A DNA stretch of 64,000 nucleotides, taken from positions 101,140 through 165,139 of the forward strand of contig NZ_VUNI01000006.1 in assembly GCF_009695765.1 (NCBI RefSeq). The letters are read 5' to 3'. The DNA is from Roseburia porci (lineage in GTDB: Bacteria; Bacillota; Clostridia; Lachnospirales; Lachnospiraceae). Numbering within the stretch: the stretch's first letter is position 1; the number at the start of each line of letters is the position of its first letter. Under the pieces are notes generated by a model. The model searched no databases and was not told the DNA's origin. It worked only from the letters and a program-made list of their open reading frames with translations. A program made the translations under genes and the position numbers. Positions 43,150 to 53,101 of the stretch are shown piece by piece.

Positions 43150-43584
43150 ATGAGAAAAGAAGATCTGTCTGCAGGAGCGGTTATTGCAGAAGCAGTTGGA
43201 ATGATACTTGGAATCGCCTATATGGTGCTGCAGGTTTATTATGGAATCCGTTTTCATGTGTCACCGGTTACGTGGATCATGAATGTGCTGGTTGCGGTAC
43301 TTGTATATACAGGGCTTACGATTCTTACGCATTATCCGGAGAAGATCCATGCACTTCCCCCGGAAAAATGTTCCGGAAAAGTGCGGATGTATTCGATAAG
43401 GATGGTTCGTGTGATTAAGCTGTTATTTATCAGCAGCCTTTTGATCCCATGTATTTCAGACGCTTTTGGACATCAGATGAAGGGTGGTTACAGCCTGATC
43501 GCAATTGGAATCATGATCGTAGCAGCTGTTTATTATGAATACCACATTCTTCATATTCTCCGCAGCAACAATCAGAAAAAATAA
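43150..43584 (+). CDS. Hypothetical four-helix membrane protein
   Basis: The 144-residue protein has four hydrophobic segments (about 10-30, 38-60, 92-110 and 115-135). The HYPEKIHALPPEKCSGKVRMYS loop resembles that of small clostridial membrane proteins of the DUF6773 type, but this is uncertain. The ATG at 43150 has a GGGGGATAG site; the longer frame from 43090 has none. Its end overlaps the end of the convergent azlD by 13 bases. Function unknown. Confidence 0.65.
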   Translation: MRKEDLSAGAVIAEAVGMILGIAYMVLQVYYGIRFHVSPVTWIMNVLVAVLVYTGLTILTHYPEKIHALPPEKCSGKVRMYSIRMVRVIKLLFISSLLIPCISDAFGHQMKGGYSLIAIGIMIVAAVYYEYHILHILRSNNQKK

Positions 43585-43886
43585 TAGAATGTTTCCACAA
43601 GAAACACAACGGCACAACAGCCGACCGATACTTTAAAAAGACTGGCACCACGCCAGGCAGCAATCATTCCAAGAATAAGGGCACAGGCTCCGGCAATCGG
43701 AACCTGTGTCGCTTCTATTATTGCAGGAAATGTCATGACCGATAATGTAACATAAGGAACATAATACAGAAATGAGCGGACAAAACGGCTCTGGATCTGT
43801 TTGCGTATCAGGGTTAAAGGCAGAACACGGATGAGATAAGATACCAGACCGGTTACCAGGATATAGATATAAATATTATGCGTCAT
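43572..43886 (-). CDS. azlD: AzlD-family branched-chain amino-acid exporter subunit
   Basis: The 104-residue protein has four membrane segments and the AzlD signature YLIRVLPLTLIRKQIQSRF. AzlD is the small partner of AzlC in export of branched-chain amino acids. Its ATG overlaps the azlC end by 11 bases, so the two are translated together. Its own end overlaps a gene on the other strand. Confidence 0.9.
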   Translation of the reverse strand: MTHNIYIYILVTGLVSYLIRVLPLTLIRKQIQSRFVRSFLYYVPYVTLSVMTFPAIIEATQVPIAGACALILGMIAAWRGASLFKVSVGCCAVVFLVETFYYFF

Positions 43887-44637
43887 CTTTTGCGTCCTCC
43901 TCAGGGTTTTTTATCGGGAAAAAGATCGCTGCTCCTACAGATATCATTACGGTCAGTAAAATGGTGCGCAGTCCGCCGGAAAGCGATGAGATTACTGGCA
44001 GCACACCGGACAGATAGCTGCACAGTGCACTGAGTATGACCAGGATCAGGATTACTTTATTGCTTCGTGCCGGTGGAATGATCACAGCAAGAAACATTCC
44101 GTAAAGAGCAACGCTTAATGCGCTTACAATGCGGAGTGGAAGGATATTGCCTGTAATGATTCCAAGTGTAGTTCCGATGGACCATGCAGGGAGTGCGATG
44201 AGAAAAGCCCCATAGCTATAGTAAGGATTCAGGTAACCGGGGCGTCCGATCGAAATTGCAAAAAGTTCATCTGTGACATCAAAACTGATCAAAAAGCGAT
44301 GGATCAGAGGCGTGTCCGGTGACATTTTCTGACTTAGTGCACAGCTCATCAAAATGTATCTGGCATTGGCGATAAAAGTCATAAGTGCGATTTCCAGATA
44401 GGTGGCATTCGCTGCGATCAGGGTGAAAGCTGCATATTCTCCAGCGGATGCATTATTAAAGAAGCTTGCCAGAAAACCCTGAAAAGGATCAAGACCGGCC
44501 TTTCTTGCAGCAATACCAAGTGAAAATGAGACCGCAAGGTAACCGAATCCAATCGGTACGGCGTCCCGGATGCCTTCCCGGAAGGCAGTTTTATTTTTGG
44601 TTTCATATAGTTTTGACATTTGTAATCGAATCCCCAT
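43876..44637 (-). CDS. azlC: AzlC-family branched-chain amino-acid exporter subunit
   Basis: The 253-residue protein has about seven membrane segments, with the family motifs REGIRDAVPIGFGYLAVSFS and FFNNASAGEYAAFTL. AzlC with AzlD exports branched-chain amino acids. The start is either ATG 44637 or ATG 44619 (MSKLYETKN); the second has a GGGGA stretch a little far upstream. It is divergent from the GH1 gene. Confidence 0.9.
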   Translation of the reverse strand: MGIRLQMSKLYETKNKTAFREGIRDAVPIGFGYLAVSFSLGIAARKAGLDPFQGFLASFFNNASAGEYAAFTLIAANATYLEIALMTFIANARYILMSCALSQKMSPDTPLIHRFLISFDVTDELFAISIGRPGYLNPYYSYGAFLIALPAWSIGTTLGIITGNILPLRIVSALSVALYGMFLAVIIPPARSNKVILILVILSALCSYLSGVLPVISSLSGGLRTILLTVMISVGAAIFFPIKNPEEDAKDDA

Positions 44638-44695
44638 TCGTTTTTGTTTAATCTAATTTATCAATATAACATATTTTTGTGGGAAAAGAAACAGC

Positions 44696-44724
44696 TTGAA
44701 TAAATACAATGTGTGTTGTATTGT
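44696..44724 (+). promoter_or_regulatory. Promoter of the GH1 gene with palindrome in the spacer
   Basis: TTGAAT at 44696-44701 and TATTGT at 44719-44724 are 17 bases apart. AATACAA (44703-44709) and TTGTATT (44716-44722) form a perfect 7-bp inverted repeat across the spacer, a likely repressor site, perhaps of a sugar-responsive GntR-type regulator. Confidence 0.5.
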
Positions 44725-44775
44725 TAAATTAACTTTATGCAAATTAAATTTAATCAGTTTTTTTGGGGAAATATT

Positions 44776-46134
44776 ATGGGATTTCGAGATGATTTTGTAT
44801 GGGGAGCTGCAACCAGTTCTTATCAGATCGAGGGTGCAGTACGGGAAGATGGAAAAGGAGAACACATCTGGGATGTGTTCACAAAAGAGCCGGGACATGT
44901 GTATGGGGATCATACAGGGGAGACCGCATGTGATCATTATCACCGTTTCCGTGAGGATGTTAAGATTATGAAGGAAATGGGACTCAAGGCATACCGTTTT
45001 TCCATTGACTGGTCAAGAGTGCTGCCGGAAGGCAGCGGCAGGGTGAATGAGAAGGGGATTGCATTTTATAATGCGCTGATCGATGAACTTCTTGCCAATG
45101 GGATCGAACCATATGTCACACTGTATCACTGGGAGCTTCCTTATGAACTTTATAAAAAGGGAGGCTGGATGAACCGGGATATCGCAGAATGGTTTGGCGG
45201 ATATGCAAAGCTTGTTGCGGAACGTTTCAGCGACAGAGTAAAGTATTTCTTTACACTGAATGAGCCACAGTGTTTCGTTGGACTAGGCTTTTTAAGCGGA
45301 GTGCATGCACCGGGCGTGAAGGCCCCGCTCAGAGATACCTTTGAAATGGCGCACAATGCAATGCGCGCACATGGAAGAGCAGTCCAGATGTTGAGACAGT
45401 ACGCAAAACAGCCGCTTGTGATCGGATATGCGCCGACCGCATCAGTTGCTTATCCGGATTCAGACAAAACGGAAGACATTGAAGCTGCCAGACAGTTATT
45501 CTTTGAGATTCCGGAGGATGTAAGAAACTGGACATGGAATGTGGCATGGTGGTCAGATCCGGTTCTTCTTGGACATTATCCGGAGGAAGGACTCATGCGG
45601 TTTGCACCGTATCTTCCGAAGATCACGGATGAGGATATGAAACTGATCTCAGAACCGATCGATATATACGGACAGAATATCTATAACGGCAGAAGTGTAC
45701 GGATGGGCGCAGACGGGAAACCGGAGTTCGTGAAACGATGGGAAGGATTCCCACGAACGGCCATTGACTGGCCGGTAACGCCAGAAGTATTGTACTGGGG
45801 ACCAAAATTTCTGTATGAGCGCTATCAGAGGCCGATCTATATCACGGAAAATGGAATTTCCTGTCATGATGTGATATCACTGGACGGAAAAGTTCATGAT
45901 CCGAACAGAATTGATTTCCTTGCAAGATATCTGCACGAGTTAAAACGTGCAGCAGGGGAGGTGGATGTGCGAGGATATTTCCAGTGGTCTTTGATGGATA
46001 ATTTTGAATGGGCAAGCGGGTATTCCGAACGTTTTGGACTTGTATATGTGGACTATCCGACACAGAAAAGAATTTTTAAGGACTCCGCATACTGGTATCG
46101 GGATGTAATAAAAAATAACGGTGCAAATATCTAG
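44776..46134 (+). CDS. GH1 beta-glucosidase or 6-phospho-beta-glucosidase
   Basis: The 452-residue enzyme is a full GH1 barrel: the start FVWGAATSSYQIEGA, acid/base Glu in FTLNEPQ, nucleophile Glu in YITENGIS, and the end FQWSLMDNFEWASGY. The Glu-Trp-Ala ending (residues that read sugar C4 and C6) is more like a neutral beta-glucosidase than a 6-phospho type, but this is a guess. It is cytosolic (no signal peptide). The ATG at 44776 follows GGGGAA; the in-frame ATG at 44737 lies too close to the promoter. Confidence 0.93.
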   Translation: MGFRDDFVWGAATSSYQIEGAVREDGKGEHIWDVFTKEPGHVYGDHTGETACDHYHRFREDVKIMKEMGLKAYRFSIDWSRVLPEGSGRVNEKGIAFYNALIDELLANGIEPYVTLYHWELPYELYKKGGWMNRDIAEWFGGYAKLVAERFSDRVKYFFTLNEPQCFVGLGFLSGVHAPGVKAPLRDTFEMAHNAMRAHGRAVQMLRQYAKQPLVIGYAPTASVAYPDSDKTEDIEAARQLFFEIPEDVRNWTWNVAWWSDPVLLGHYPEEGLMRFAPYLPKITDEDMKLISEPIDIYGQNIYNGRSVRMGADGKPEFVKRWEGFPRTAIDWPVTPEVLYWGPKFLYERYQRPIYITENGISCHDVISLDGKVHDPNRIDFLARYLHELKRAAGEVDVRGYFQWSLMDNFEWASGYSERFGLVYVDYPTQKRIFKDSAYWYRDVIKNNGANI

Positions 46135-46153
46135 TCTTTTCCTTATTTCATGC

Positions 46154-46181
46154 TTGATTATTTTGACTATTGGAATATAAT
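46154..46181 (+). promoter_or_regulatory. Promoter of the second chemotaxis receptor
   Basis: TTGATT at 46154-46159 and TATAAT at 46176-46181 are separated by 16 bases. The upstream in-frame ATG at 46170 falls inside this promoter, which supports the GTG start at 46242. Confidence 0.6.
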
Positions 46182-46241
46182 AAAAGTAATAGGACTATAG
46201 TATTAGATGCTGTGGATTTTTACATAGGAGGAGTGAACAGA

Positions 46242-47963
46242 GTGAAAAAGGACACAAAGAAGAAATGGCATGAACTGAATATTCTGAGCCGGCTGAATAA
46301 AGGCTTCCGTTTTACAACGATGGTTGCAAGCGTAGCAGCAGTGATCGGCATCATTGTAATGGGAGTGATGTCCGTGCAATATTCAAGAGCGTTAAAGAAT
46401 TACGGGTTTGCCCAGGGAGACATTGGAAAGGTTATGGTAGCTTTTTCAGAAACGAGAAGCTGTACACGAGGACTGATTGGCTACTCAGATCCGGACATTC
46501 TTAAGAATTTATCGGAGACACATGATAAGAAAAAGGCATCCTTCGAGAAATACTGGGAAGAGCTGGACAGCAGTATTTCATCTTCTGAGGAGCGGGAGAT
46601 TTATGATAAGATTAACAGCGAGTTAGATGATTACTGGAAGATTGACAGCGAACTGATCCAGCTTGGAACGAGTGCAAGTTCAGCAGAAGATGATAAAGCC
46701 ATTGAGAAGAAAGCAACGGATGAGATGGCTCCTGCATTCAATGAGATCTATCAGGATATGGTAGATATTATGGATAAAAAGGTAAATGAGGGAGATGCGT
46801 TAAGTTCTCTGTTGGACAAAGTGGCGATTATTGCAGTTATCGTTATGATTGCGATTATTGTAGTTGCAACCAAGATCTCATCTAAAATCGGAAAAGAGGT
46901 CGCTGATGGAATATCGAAACCTCTAGATGCATTGAAGAACCGGCTGGTTATCTTTGCACAGGGAGACCTGAGGTCAGAATTTCCACAGATGGAATCCGAG
47001 GACGAGATTGCTGACATGGTAAAGGTTGCAAGCAATATGGCAACAGATCTGAATACGATCATTCAGGATTCAGACAGTCTGCTTGGTCAGATGGCAAATG
47101 GCGATTATACCGCAAAGACACAGGTAGAAGAGAAATATGCCGGGGACTTTTCCGGACTGCTTTCTGCAATGCGTCAGATGAAGACACAGATGAACGAAGT
47201 ATTAGGCAAGATCAATGAAGCATCTTCTCTTGTATCAGCCGGATCACAGAATCTTGCTGAGGCGGCACAGGAACTGGCAGAAGGTGCAACAGACCAGTCT
47301 GCATCCATCGAAGAACTTCAGGCTACATTTGCAGATATTACGTCAGGCGTAGAGAAAACCTCAGACAAACTGAATGAGACCTATCAGATCGCACAGCAGT
47401 ATGCGCAGGAGGCGGATAACAGCCAGGTAGAAATGCAGGGGATGGTTGATGCAATCAACCGTATCAATGAGACATCCCAGAAGATCGAGAATATTATATC
47501 CGAGATTGAGGATATCGCAAGCCAGACGAATCTGTTATCACTCAATGCTGCAATTGAGGCGGCAAGAGCCGGTGAGGCTGGAAAAGGATTTGCAGTTGTT
47601 GCGGACCAGATCCGGAGTCTTTCCGAACAGAGTGCGAAGGCGGCTGTAGATACCCGTCAGCTGATCGAGGGCTCAATTGCCGTGATCAAAGAAGGAAATG
47701 AAGCTGCGGAACGTGTAACGGTTTCAATCGAAAAAGTAATTAACGGTATGAAAGAAGTAGCTAATGCTTCTCAGGAGCTCAGTGGTATTGCGGAAGAACA
47801 GGCAAGGGCAATGGAGCAGGCAGAGCAGGGAATTGACCAGATTTCTGAGGTTGTCCAGAATAACTCTGCAACAGCAGAAGAGACATCTGCTACAAGTGAA
47901 GAATTATCTGCCCAGGCAGTTACCATGAGCGATCTGATTGGAAGATTCCAGTTAGAAGAATAG
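46242..47963 (+). CDS. Methyl-accepting chemotaxis protein (two-helix, HAMP type)
   Basis: The 573-residue receptor has a membrane segment at about 30-52, an extracytoplasmic four-helix-type sensor (about 55-180, MCP-like), a second membrane segment (about 190-210), then HAMP and a long signalling coiled coil. The tip is [21 protein letters not shown] chose GTG at 46242 because GGAGG lies nine bases before it and the promoter runs over the earlier ATG. It stands alone between terminator and promoter signals. Its ligand is unknown. Confidence 0.92.
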   Translation: MKKDTKKKWHELNILSRLNKGFRFTTMVASVAAVIGIIVMGVMSVQYSRALKNYGFAQGDIGKVMVAFSETRSCTRGLIGYSDPDILKNLSETHDKKKASFEKYWEELDSSISSSEEREIYDKINSELDDYWKIDSELIQLGTSASSAEDDKAIEKKATDEMAPAFNEIYQDMVDIMDKKVNEGDALSSLLDKVAIIAVIVMIAIIVVATKISSKIGKEVADGISKPLDALKNRLVIFAQGDLRSEFPQMESEDEIADMVKVASNMATDLNTIIQDSDSLLGQMANGDYTAKTQVEEKYAGDFSGLLSAMRQMKTQMNEVLGKINEASSLVSAGSQNLAEAAQELAEGATDQSASIEELQATFADITSGVEKTSDKLNETYQIAQQYAQEADNSQVEMQGMVDAINRINETSQKIENIISEIEDIASQTNLLSLNAAIEAARAGEAGKGFAVVADQIRSLSEQSAKAAVDTRQLIEGSIAVIKEGNEAAERVTVSIEKVINGMKEVANASQELSGIAEEQARAMEQAEQGIDQISEVVQNNSATAEETSATSEELSAQAVTMSDLIGRFQLEE

Positions 47964-47987
47964 AAGTAACGTGGCAGAGAGAAGAGA

Positions 47988-48020
47988 GGAAGAGTTTGTT
48001 TATGCAGACTCTTCCTTTTT
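47988..48020 (+). terminator. Intrinsic terminator after the chemotaxis receptor
   Basis: GGAAGAGT (47988-47995) pairs with ACTCTTCC (48008-48015), followed by a run of T residues that merges into the next -35. Confidence 0.8.
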
Positions 48021-48048
48021 TGACAGAAAAATGCACCGGGCGTATAAT
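48020..48048 (+). promoter_or_regulatory. Consensus promoter of the MarR-EamA pair
   Basis: TTGACA (48020-48025) and TATAAT (48043-48048) both match consensus, with a 17-base spacer. Confidence 0.8.
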
Positions 48049-48082
48049 AGGCATATCATGAAAAAAAAGACAGAGGAAGAAT

Positions 48083-48520
48083 ATGAAAGCAATCGAAGTA
48101 ATGAATATTATGTCGAAAATGCGAAAACTGTATCGCGAGAAGTGCGCACCGGTGTGCAAGGAGTACGGAATCAATCAGAGCGGATTGGATATTTTGTTGT
48201 TCCTTGGACATAATCCGGATCATAACACGGCACGTGATATCTGTGAGATTCGCGGAATTAAGACCGGAATTGTATCAGTGGTCGTAGAGCAGCTCATACA
48301 AAAGGGATATCTTGAACGTAAAGAGGACGAGAAAGACCGGAGAATACAAAGACTTTTTCTTACGGAAGCATCATATAATATTGTGCGGGCAGGAGAAAAT
48401 CTTCAACAGGAGACACATGGATTATTGTGTGAGGGAATGACGCTGGAAGACAAAGAGGCCATCAACAGAGTACTTTATAAAGTGGCACGTAACCTGGAGA
48501 AAAATGAAAGGCGGAAATAG
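48083..48520 (+). CDS. MarR-family transcriptional regulator
   Basis: The 145-residue protein has the MarR winged helix: NTARDICEIRGIKTGIVSVV as recognition region and ERKEDEKDRRIQRLFLTE as the wing, flanked by dimer helices. An AGAGGAAG site precedes it. The EamA-type transporter gene starts three bases after its stop, so it probably controls that transporter and itself. The strongest promoter of the window drives it. Confidence 0.9.
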   Translation: MKAIEVMNIMSKMRKLYREKCAPVCKEYGINQSGLDILLFLGHNPDHNTARDICEIRGIKTGIVSVVVEQLIQKGYLERKEDEKDRRIQRLFLTEASYNIVRAGENLQQETHGLLCEGMTLEDKEAINRVLYKVARNLEKNERRK

Positions 48521-48523
48521 AAC

Positions 48524-49390
48524 ATGTGGGTGGCATTTGCATTCGGCTCAGCGATTTTTGCAGGTCTGACATCCATTCTTGCAAAATGTGGAATAAAGAA
48601 AACAGATTCTAATGTGGCAACGGCAATCCGTACCATTGTCGTTCTGATCTTTTCATGGATCATGGTATTTGTCGTAGGCGCACAGGGGCAGATTACAAGC
48701 GTGGAAACGAAAACATGGATATTTCTGATCATGTCAGGACTTGCGACAGGCGCATCGTGGCTCTGTTATTTTCGGGCATTACAGCTTGGAGATGTGAATA
48801 AAGTTGTACCGATTGACAAGTCCAGTACGGTCCTTACGATGCTTCTTGCGTTCATTTTCCTGAGAGAAGAGATCAGTCTGTTAAAATTTATCTGTGTTGT
48901 ACTGATCGGAGCAGGAACCTTTCTGATGATTACCAGAAAGGAGCAGGAAGCACCTGTGGAAGAGAAAGGACATAGCTGGTTTTTTTTTGCACTCCTCTCC
49001 GCAGTATTTGCCAGTCTTACCTCAATCCTTGGTAAAGCTGGAATGGAAAATATCAATTCCAATCTGGGAACTGCGATCCGTACCGTTGTCGTTTTACTTA
49101 TGGCATGGGTTGTCGTGTTTGTGACCGGAAAGCAGAGCACATTACATCAGATTGAGAAAAAGGAACTGGGATTTATCTGCCTGTCAGGGATCGCAACGGG
49201 CGCATCGTGGCTCTGCTATTATAAGGCGCTTCAGGATGGACCCGCCAGTGTGGTTGTACCAATCGATAAATTGAGTATTCTGGTAACCATACTGTTCTCG
49301 TATCTTGTTTTCCATGAAAAACTGGGCAGAAAAGCACGGGTCGGACTGATAATGATCGTGGCAGGAACTTTTCTTATGCTGGTTTCATAA
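48524..49390 (+). CDS. EamA/DMT-family transporter
   Basis: The 288-residue protein has ten membrane segments in two homologous halves; each half repeats SxxAGLTSILAK(C)G and ATGASWLCYFRALQ-type motifs almost word for word. This is the EamA domain duplicated, as in drug/metabolite exporters. The substrate is unknown; the coupled MarR gene suggests it responds to a small molecule. Confidence 0.9.
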   Translation: MWVAFAFGSAIFAGLTSILAKCGIKKTDSNVATAIRTIVVLIFSWIMVFVVGAQGQITSVETKTWIFLIMSGLATGASWLCYFRALQLGDVNKVVPIDKSSTVLTMLLAFIFLREEISLLKFICVVLIGAGTFLMITRKEQEAPVEEKGHSWFFFALLSAVFASLTSILGKAGMENINSNLGTAIRTVVVLLMAWVVVFVTGKQSTLHQIEKKELGFICLSGIATGASWLCYYKALQDGPASVVVPIDKLSILVTILFSYLVFHEKLGRKARVGLIMIVAGTFLMLVS

Positions 49391-49463
49391 GGAAAAAGGT
49401 TTGATATCCGTAAGTAGAAAGGTACATAATAGTAGATAAAAAGATGAAATGCGAGGAAAGCCG

Positions 49464-49910
49464 ATGACAGCAAAAACACCAGAGGATGAACACAGGTATG
49501 ATGACATCATAGATCTACCGCATCATGTTTCCAGAACACATCCACAGATGCCGATGCGGTCGAGAGCCGCACAGTTTGCTCCGTTTGCAGCACTTTCCGG
49601 TTATGAGGAAGCAGTAAAAGAAACTGCGCGGCTGACAGAGGAAGAGCGGGAGCTGGATGAATACGAGCGGGAAGAACTGGATCATAAACTTCAGACACTG
49701 ATCAGACATTGGAAAGAACAACCCATGGTGACGATCACATATTTTAAGCCGGATTCGAAAAAATCCGGCGGTTCTTATGTAGATGTCACTGGAATTGTCC
49801 GCAAAATCGATGCAGATCAACGGATGATCTGGATGGAGGATGATGCCAGAATACCGATGGATCATGTGTCTCATATTGAGTTTCCAACAAAAACATATAA
49901 AACCTATTGA
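49464..49910 (+). CDS. YolD-like family protein
   Basis: The 148-residue protein has the RAAQFAPFAALSGYEEAV motif and the C-terminal small beta barrel (GIVRKIDADQRMIWMED) typical of the YolD-like family. Such genes usually sit beside a UvrX/DinB-type Y-family polymerase, but none is adjacent here. The ATG at 49464 uses GAGGAAAG; the first in-frame ATG at 49449 overlaps this site. A role in DNA damage response is only inferred from family. Confidence 0.82.
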   Translation: MTAKTPEDEHRYDDIIDLPHHVSRTHPQMPMRSRAAQFAPFAALSGYEEAVKETARLTEEERELDEYEREELDHKLQTLIRHWKEQPMVTITYFKPDSKKSGGSYVDVTGIVRKIDADQRMIWMEDDARIPMDHVSHIEFPTKTYKTY

Positions 49911-49971
49911 CATACTAGGAAATGAGGGATATAATGCAAACAACATTCAGATATGAAAAGGAGACATGAAA

Positions 49972-50844
49972 ATGAAGAATTTGAAAAAACTGTTAGCACT
50001 TTCCCTTGCATTTGTATTGGCAATCGGTGTGTCCGCTTGTGGAAGCAGCACAAAGGACGGAGGCTCTGATACATCTGCTTCCGGCAAAGAAGTATATCGC
50101 ACATTAGATGAAATCAAAAAAGACGGAACCATCAATATTGGTGTATTTTCCGATAAGAATCCATTTGGTTATGTAGATGAGAACGGTGAATATCAGGGAT
50201 ATGATGTTTATTTTGCAGACAGACTTGCAAAAGACCTTGGTGTTAAGGTAAACTATGTATCGACTGAGGCTGCAAACCGTATCGAATATCTGCAGACAGG
50301 AAAAGTAGATGTGATTCTTGCAAACTTTACGGTAACAGAAGAGAGAGCAGAAGAGGTTGATTTCGCAAATCCATATATGAACGTTTCTCTTGGTGTTGTT
50401 TCAAGAGATGACAATGTGATCACAAGCCTTGACAACTGGAACAAGGATGATTCTATCATCGTTATTTCTGGTACAACCGCTGAGACTTATCTGACAAAGA
50501 ATTATCCGGATATTCCACTTCAGAAATTTGATTCTTATGCAACTGCAAAAGAAGCTTTTGAAAATGGAACATCGGTTGCATGGGCAAATGATAATACGGA
50601 AGTTATTGCATTTTCACTTCAGAATAAAGGTTATACTGTTGGTATTCCGGAACTTGGAAGTGCAGACAGTATTGCACCGGCAGTTACCAAAGGAAATGAT
50701 ACTTTACTGAACTGGATCAACGATGAGATCACAAGCTTAGGAGAAGAGAACTTCTTCCATGCAGATTATGAAGCTACACTTGCTGACACTTACGGTATGG
50801 ATTATGAAGACAGCCTTGTCGTAGAAGGCGGCAAAACAGAATAA
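49972..50844 (+). CDS. Amino-acid ABC transporter substrate-binding lipoprotein
   Basis: The 290-residue protein starts with a lipoprotein signal (LAIGVSACGSS), and the mature part has the bacterial solute-binding family 3 fold: GTINIGVFSDKNPFGYVDENG, then FTVTEERAEEVDFANPY. It should bind a polar amino acid. The ATG at 49972 is 8 bases from AGGAG; the one at 49966 is too close. Permeases and ATPase follow, making a full importer. Confidence 0.93.
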   Translation: MKNLKKLLALSLAFVLAIGVSACGSSTKDGGSDTSASGKEVYRTLDEIKKDGTINIGVFSDKNPFGYVDENGEYQGYDVYFADRLAKDLGVKVNYVSTEAANRIEYLQTGKVDVILANFTVTEERAEEVDFANPYMNVSLGVVSRDDNVITSLDNWNKDDSIIVISGTTAETYLTKNYPDIPLQKFDSYATAKEAFENGTSVAWANDNTEVIAFSLQNKGYTVGIPELGSADSIAPAVTKGNDTLLNWINDEITSLGEENFFHADYEATLADTYGMDYEDSLVVEGGKTE

Positions 50845-50903
50845 GAAACCTGCATACGCCGCAGGGAATAATATAATACAAAAAGAAAGGAGGAAGCAGT
50901 TTC

Positions 50904-51563
50904 ATGAATTGGGATTTTATAATGGAGTATCTGCCGATGTATGAACGGGCAGCGATACTTACCGTGAAACTGGGCCTCATTGGAATTGCCTTTGCTGTCC
51001 TTGTCGGACTGATCTGTGCGATGATCCAATATCATAAAATACCTGTGGCGAGACAGATTGTTGCAGTATATATTGAATTGAGCAGAAATACACCGCTTCT
51101 GGTGCAGTTGTTCTTTATCTATTATGGATTACCAAAGCTCGGGCTGCAGTTTGGCCCCGAGCTTTGTGGTATTATCGGGCTGGCTTTCCTTGGGGGAAGT
51201 TATATGGCAGAAAGTTTCCGAAGCGGACTTGAGACCATTGAGCCGATTCAGAGAGAAAGCGCATTAAGTCTTGGGATGACGAACCGGCAGACGATGCAGT
51301 ATGTCATTTTACCACAGGCGGTTTCTATCAGTGTGCCGGCTTTTGTTGCGAACGTAATTTTCCTTTTAAAGGAGACGAGTGTATTCAGTGCCATCAGCCT
51401 TATGGATCTGATGTTTACTGCAAAAGACCTGATCGGACTTTATTACAAGACCATAGAGAGTCTGTTCTTACTGGTTGTATTTTATCTGATCATTCTGCTT
51501 CCAGTATCCATTCTGGGAAGTTTGCTCGAAAGGAGGCTGCGTCATGCTGGATTTGGGGCTTGA
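50904..51563 (+). CDS. Amino-acid ABC transporter permease 1
   Basis: The 219-residue protein has five membrane segments and the His/Glu/Phe-type permease motif: IELSRNTPLLVQLFFIYYG, then ESALSLGMTNRQTMQYVILPQA as the coupling loop. It overlaps the second permease by 20 bases. Together they form the channel of the importer headed by the lipoprotein. Confidence 0.93.
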   Translation: MNWDFIMEYLPMYERAAILTVKLGLIGIAFAVLVGLICAMIQYHKIPVARQIVAVYIELSRNTPLLVQLFFIYYGLPKLGLQFGPELCGIIGLAFLGGSYMAESFRSGLETIEPIQRESALSLGMTNRQTMQYVILPQAVSISVPAFVANVIFLLKETSVFSAISLMDLMFTAKDLIGLYYKTIESLFLLVVFYLIILLPVSILGSLLERRLRHAGFGA

Positions 51564-52218
51564 TGTTTTATTGAAAGGCACAAACATGGTGCGTCTTCTG
51601 CAGGGACTCTGGGTTGCAATGCAGATCAGCCTTGTGTCCATCGCAATCAGTATGCCGCTTGGAATTCTTGCCGGTGGACTGATGACCATGAAAAATAGAC
51701 TCGTTCGGTTTATTTTCCGCATTTATCTGGAGTTTATACGTATCATGCCACAGCTGGTGCTTTTATTCATTGTTTATTTTGGAAGCACAAGAGTGTTTGG
51801 CTGGAATTTATCAGGAGAGAGTGCTTCTGTGATTGTGTTTGTTCTCTGGGGAACGGCCGAGATGGGAGATCTTGTACGAGGAGCTTTGATCAGTATTCCG
51901 AAGCATCAGTACGAAAGCAGCGAAGCTCTTGGACTCAGCAAACTGCAGACATACCGTTATGTGATCATACCGCAGACGGTGCGAAGACTGATTCCGCTTG
52001 CGATCAACCTGATTACCAGAATGATCAAGACGACCAGTCTGGTGCTTATGATCGGTGTTGTCGAGATGTTAAAGGTAGCACAGCAGATCATTGAAGCAAA
52101 CCGTATGACAAGTCCAAACGCAGCGTTTGGAGTATTCCTTATTGTATTTATCTTATATTTTCTTGCATGCTGGCCGATCAGTATGCTTGCAAGATATCTG
52201 GAAAAAAGATGGAGGTGA
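51544..52218 (+). CDS. Amino-acid ABC transporter permease 2
   Basis: The 224-residue protein is a paralogue of the previous permease: [20 protein letters not shown] and [21 protein letters not shown]. The AAAGGAGGCTGCGTC site for its start lies inside the upstream gene. It ends five bases before the ATPase start. Confidence 0.93.
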   Translation: MLDLGLDVLLKGTNMVRLLQGLWVAMQISLVSIAISMPLGILAGGLMTMKNRLVRFIFRIYLEFIRIMPQLVLLFIVYFGSTRVFGWNLSGESASVIVFVLWGTAEMGDLVRGALISIPKHQYESSEALGLSKLQTYRYVIIPQTVRRLIPLAINLITRMIKTTSLVLMIGVVEMLKVAQQIIEANRMTSPNAAFGVFLIVFILYFLACWPISMLARYLEKRWR

Positions 52219-52223
52219 TAGAT

Positions 52224-52979
52224 GTGGCAGAGACACTTTTAAGCGTACAGAATCTTACAAAAAAATTTGAAGATCACACCATATTAGACGGACTTAATCT
52301 GGAGATTAAGAAAGGTGAGGTCATAGTAATCGTAGGACCAAGTGGATGTGGAAAGAGCACACTGCTCCGTTGCATCAATGCACTGGAGCCGATACAGGGA
52401 GGAACGGTTACTCTTTCCGGAAAACCGATAGAATACGGAAGCAGGAATCTTGCTGCAGTCCGCCAGAAGATTGGAATGGTATTCCAGAGCTATGAATTGT
52501 TTCCACATCTGACCGTGCTTGACAATATTATGCTTGCACCATTAAAGGTGCAGAAACGGGCAAAAGATGAAGTAAAACAGGAGACTTTGCAGCTCCTGGA
52601 ACGTGTTGGATTAAAGGAGAAAGCGGATAGTTATCCAAGACAGTTGTCCGGTGGACAGAAGCAGAGGGTGGCAATTGTAAGAGCTCTTTGTATGCATCCG
52701 GAGATCCTTTTGTTTGATGAAGTAACAGCAGCACTGGACCCTGAGATGGTACGGGAAGTACTGGATGTTATGCTTGACCTTGCAAAGCAGGGACGTACCA
52801 TGATCATTGTGACACATGAAATGCAGTTTGCAAAAGCGGTTGCAGACCGTGTGATCTTTCTGGATCAGGGACATATTGTAGAAGAAGATGCACCGGAAGT
52901 ATTTTTCGAGCATCCGAAGACAGAACGCGCAAAACAGTTTTTGAACGTATTTACATTTGATAAGGTGGAACACAAGTAG
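52224..52979 (+). CDS. Amino-acid ABC transporter ATP-binding protein
   Basis: The 251-residue ATPase has Walker [10 protein letters not shown], signature [15 protein letters not shown] and Walker [15 protein letters not shown], all canonical. I chose the GTG at 52224 because a GGAGG sits eight bases upstream; the ATG at 52209 would sit on top of that site. It is the last gene of the four-gene importer operon. Confidence 0.93.
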   Translation: MAETLLSVQNLTKKFEDHTILDGLNLEIKKGEVIVIVGPSGCGKSTLLRCINALEPIQGGTVTLSGKPIEYGSRNLAAVRQKIGMVFQSYELFPHLTVLDNIMLAPLKVQKRAKDEVKQETLQLLERVGLKEKADSYPRQLSGGQKQRVAIVRALCMHPEILLFDEVTAALDPEMVREVLDVMLDLAKQGRTMIIVTHEMQFAKAVADRVIFLDQGHIVEEDAPEVFFEHPKTERAKQFLNVFTFDKVEHK

Positions 52980-53037
52980 TATGCCAACCACGGACAGTTA
53001 TGTTGTAAAAGAGGCTTTTTTAAAATCCATACAATTG

Positions 53038-53076
53038 CTTTGACGGCTTTTCTTATGAATAGCCGTCAAAGTTTTT
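53038..53076 (+). terminator. Intrinsic terminator after the amino-acid importer operon
   Basis: CTTTGACGGCT (53038-53048) pairs perfectly with AGCCGTCAAAG (53061-53071), followed by five T residues. Confidence 0.9.
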
Positions 53077-53101
53077 ATGCAGAAAAACAAAGGAAGAAGA
53101 T

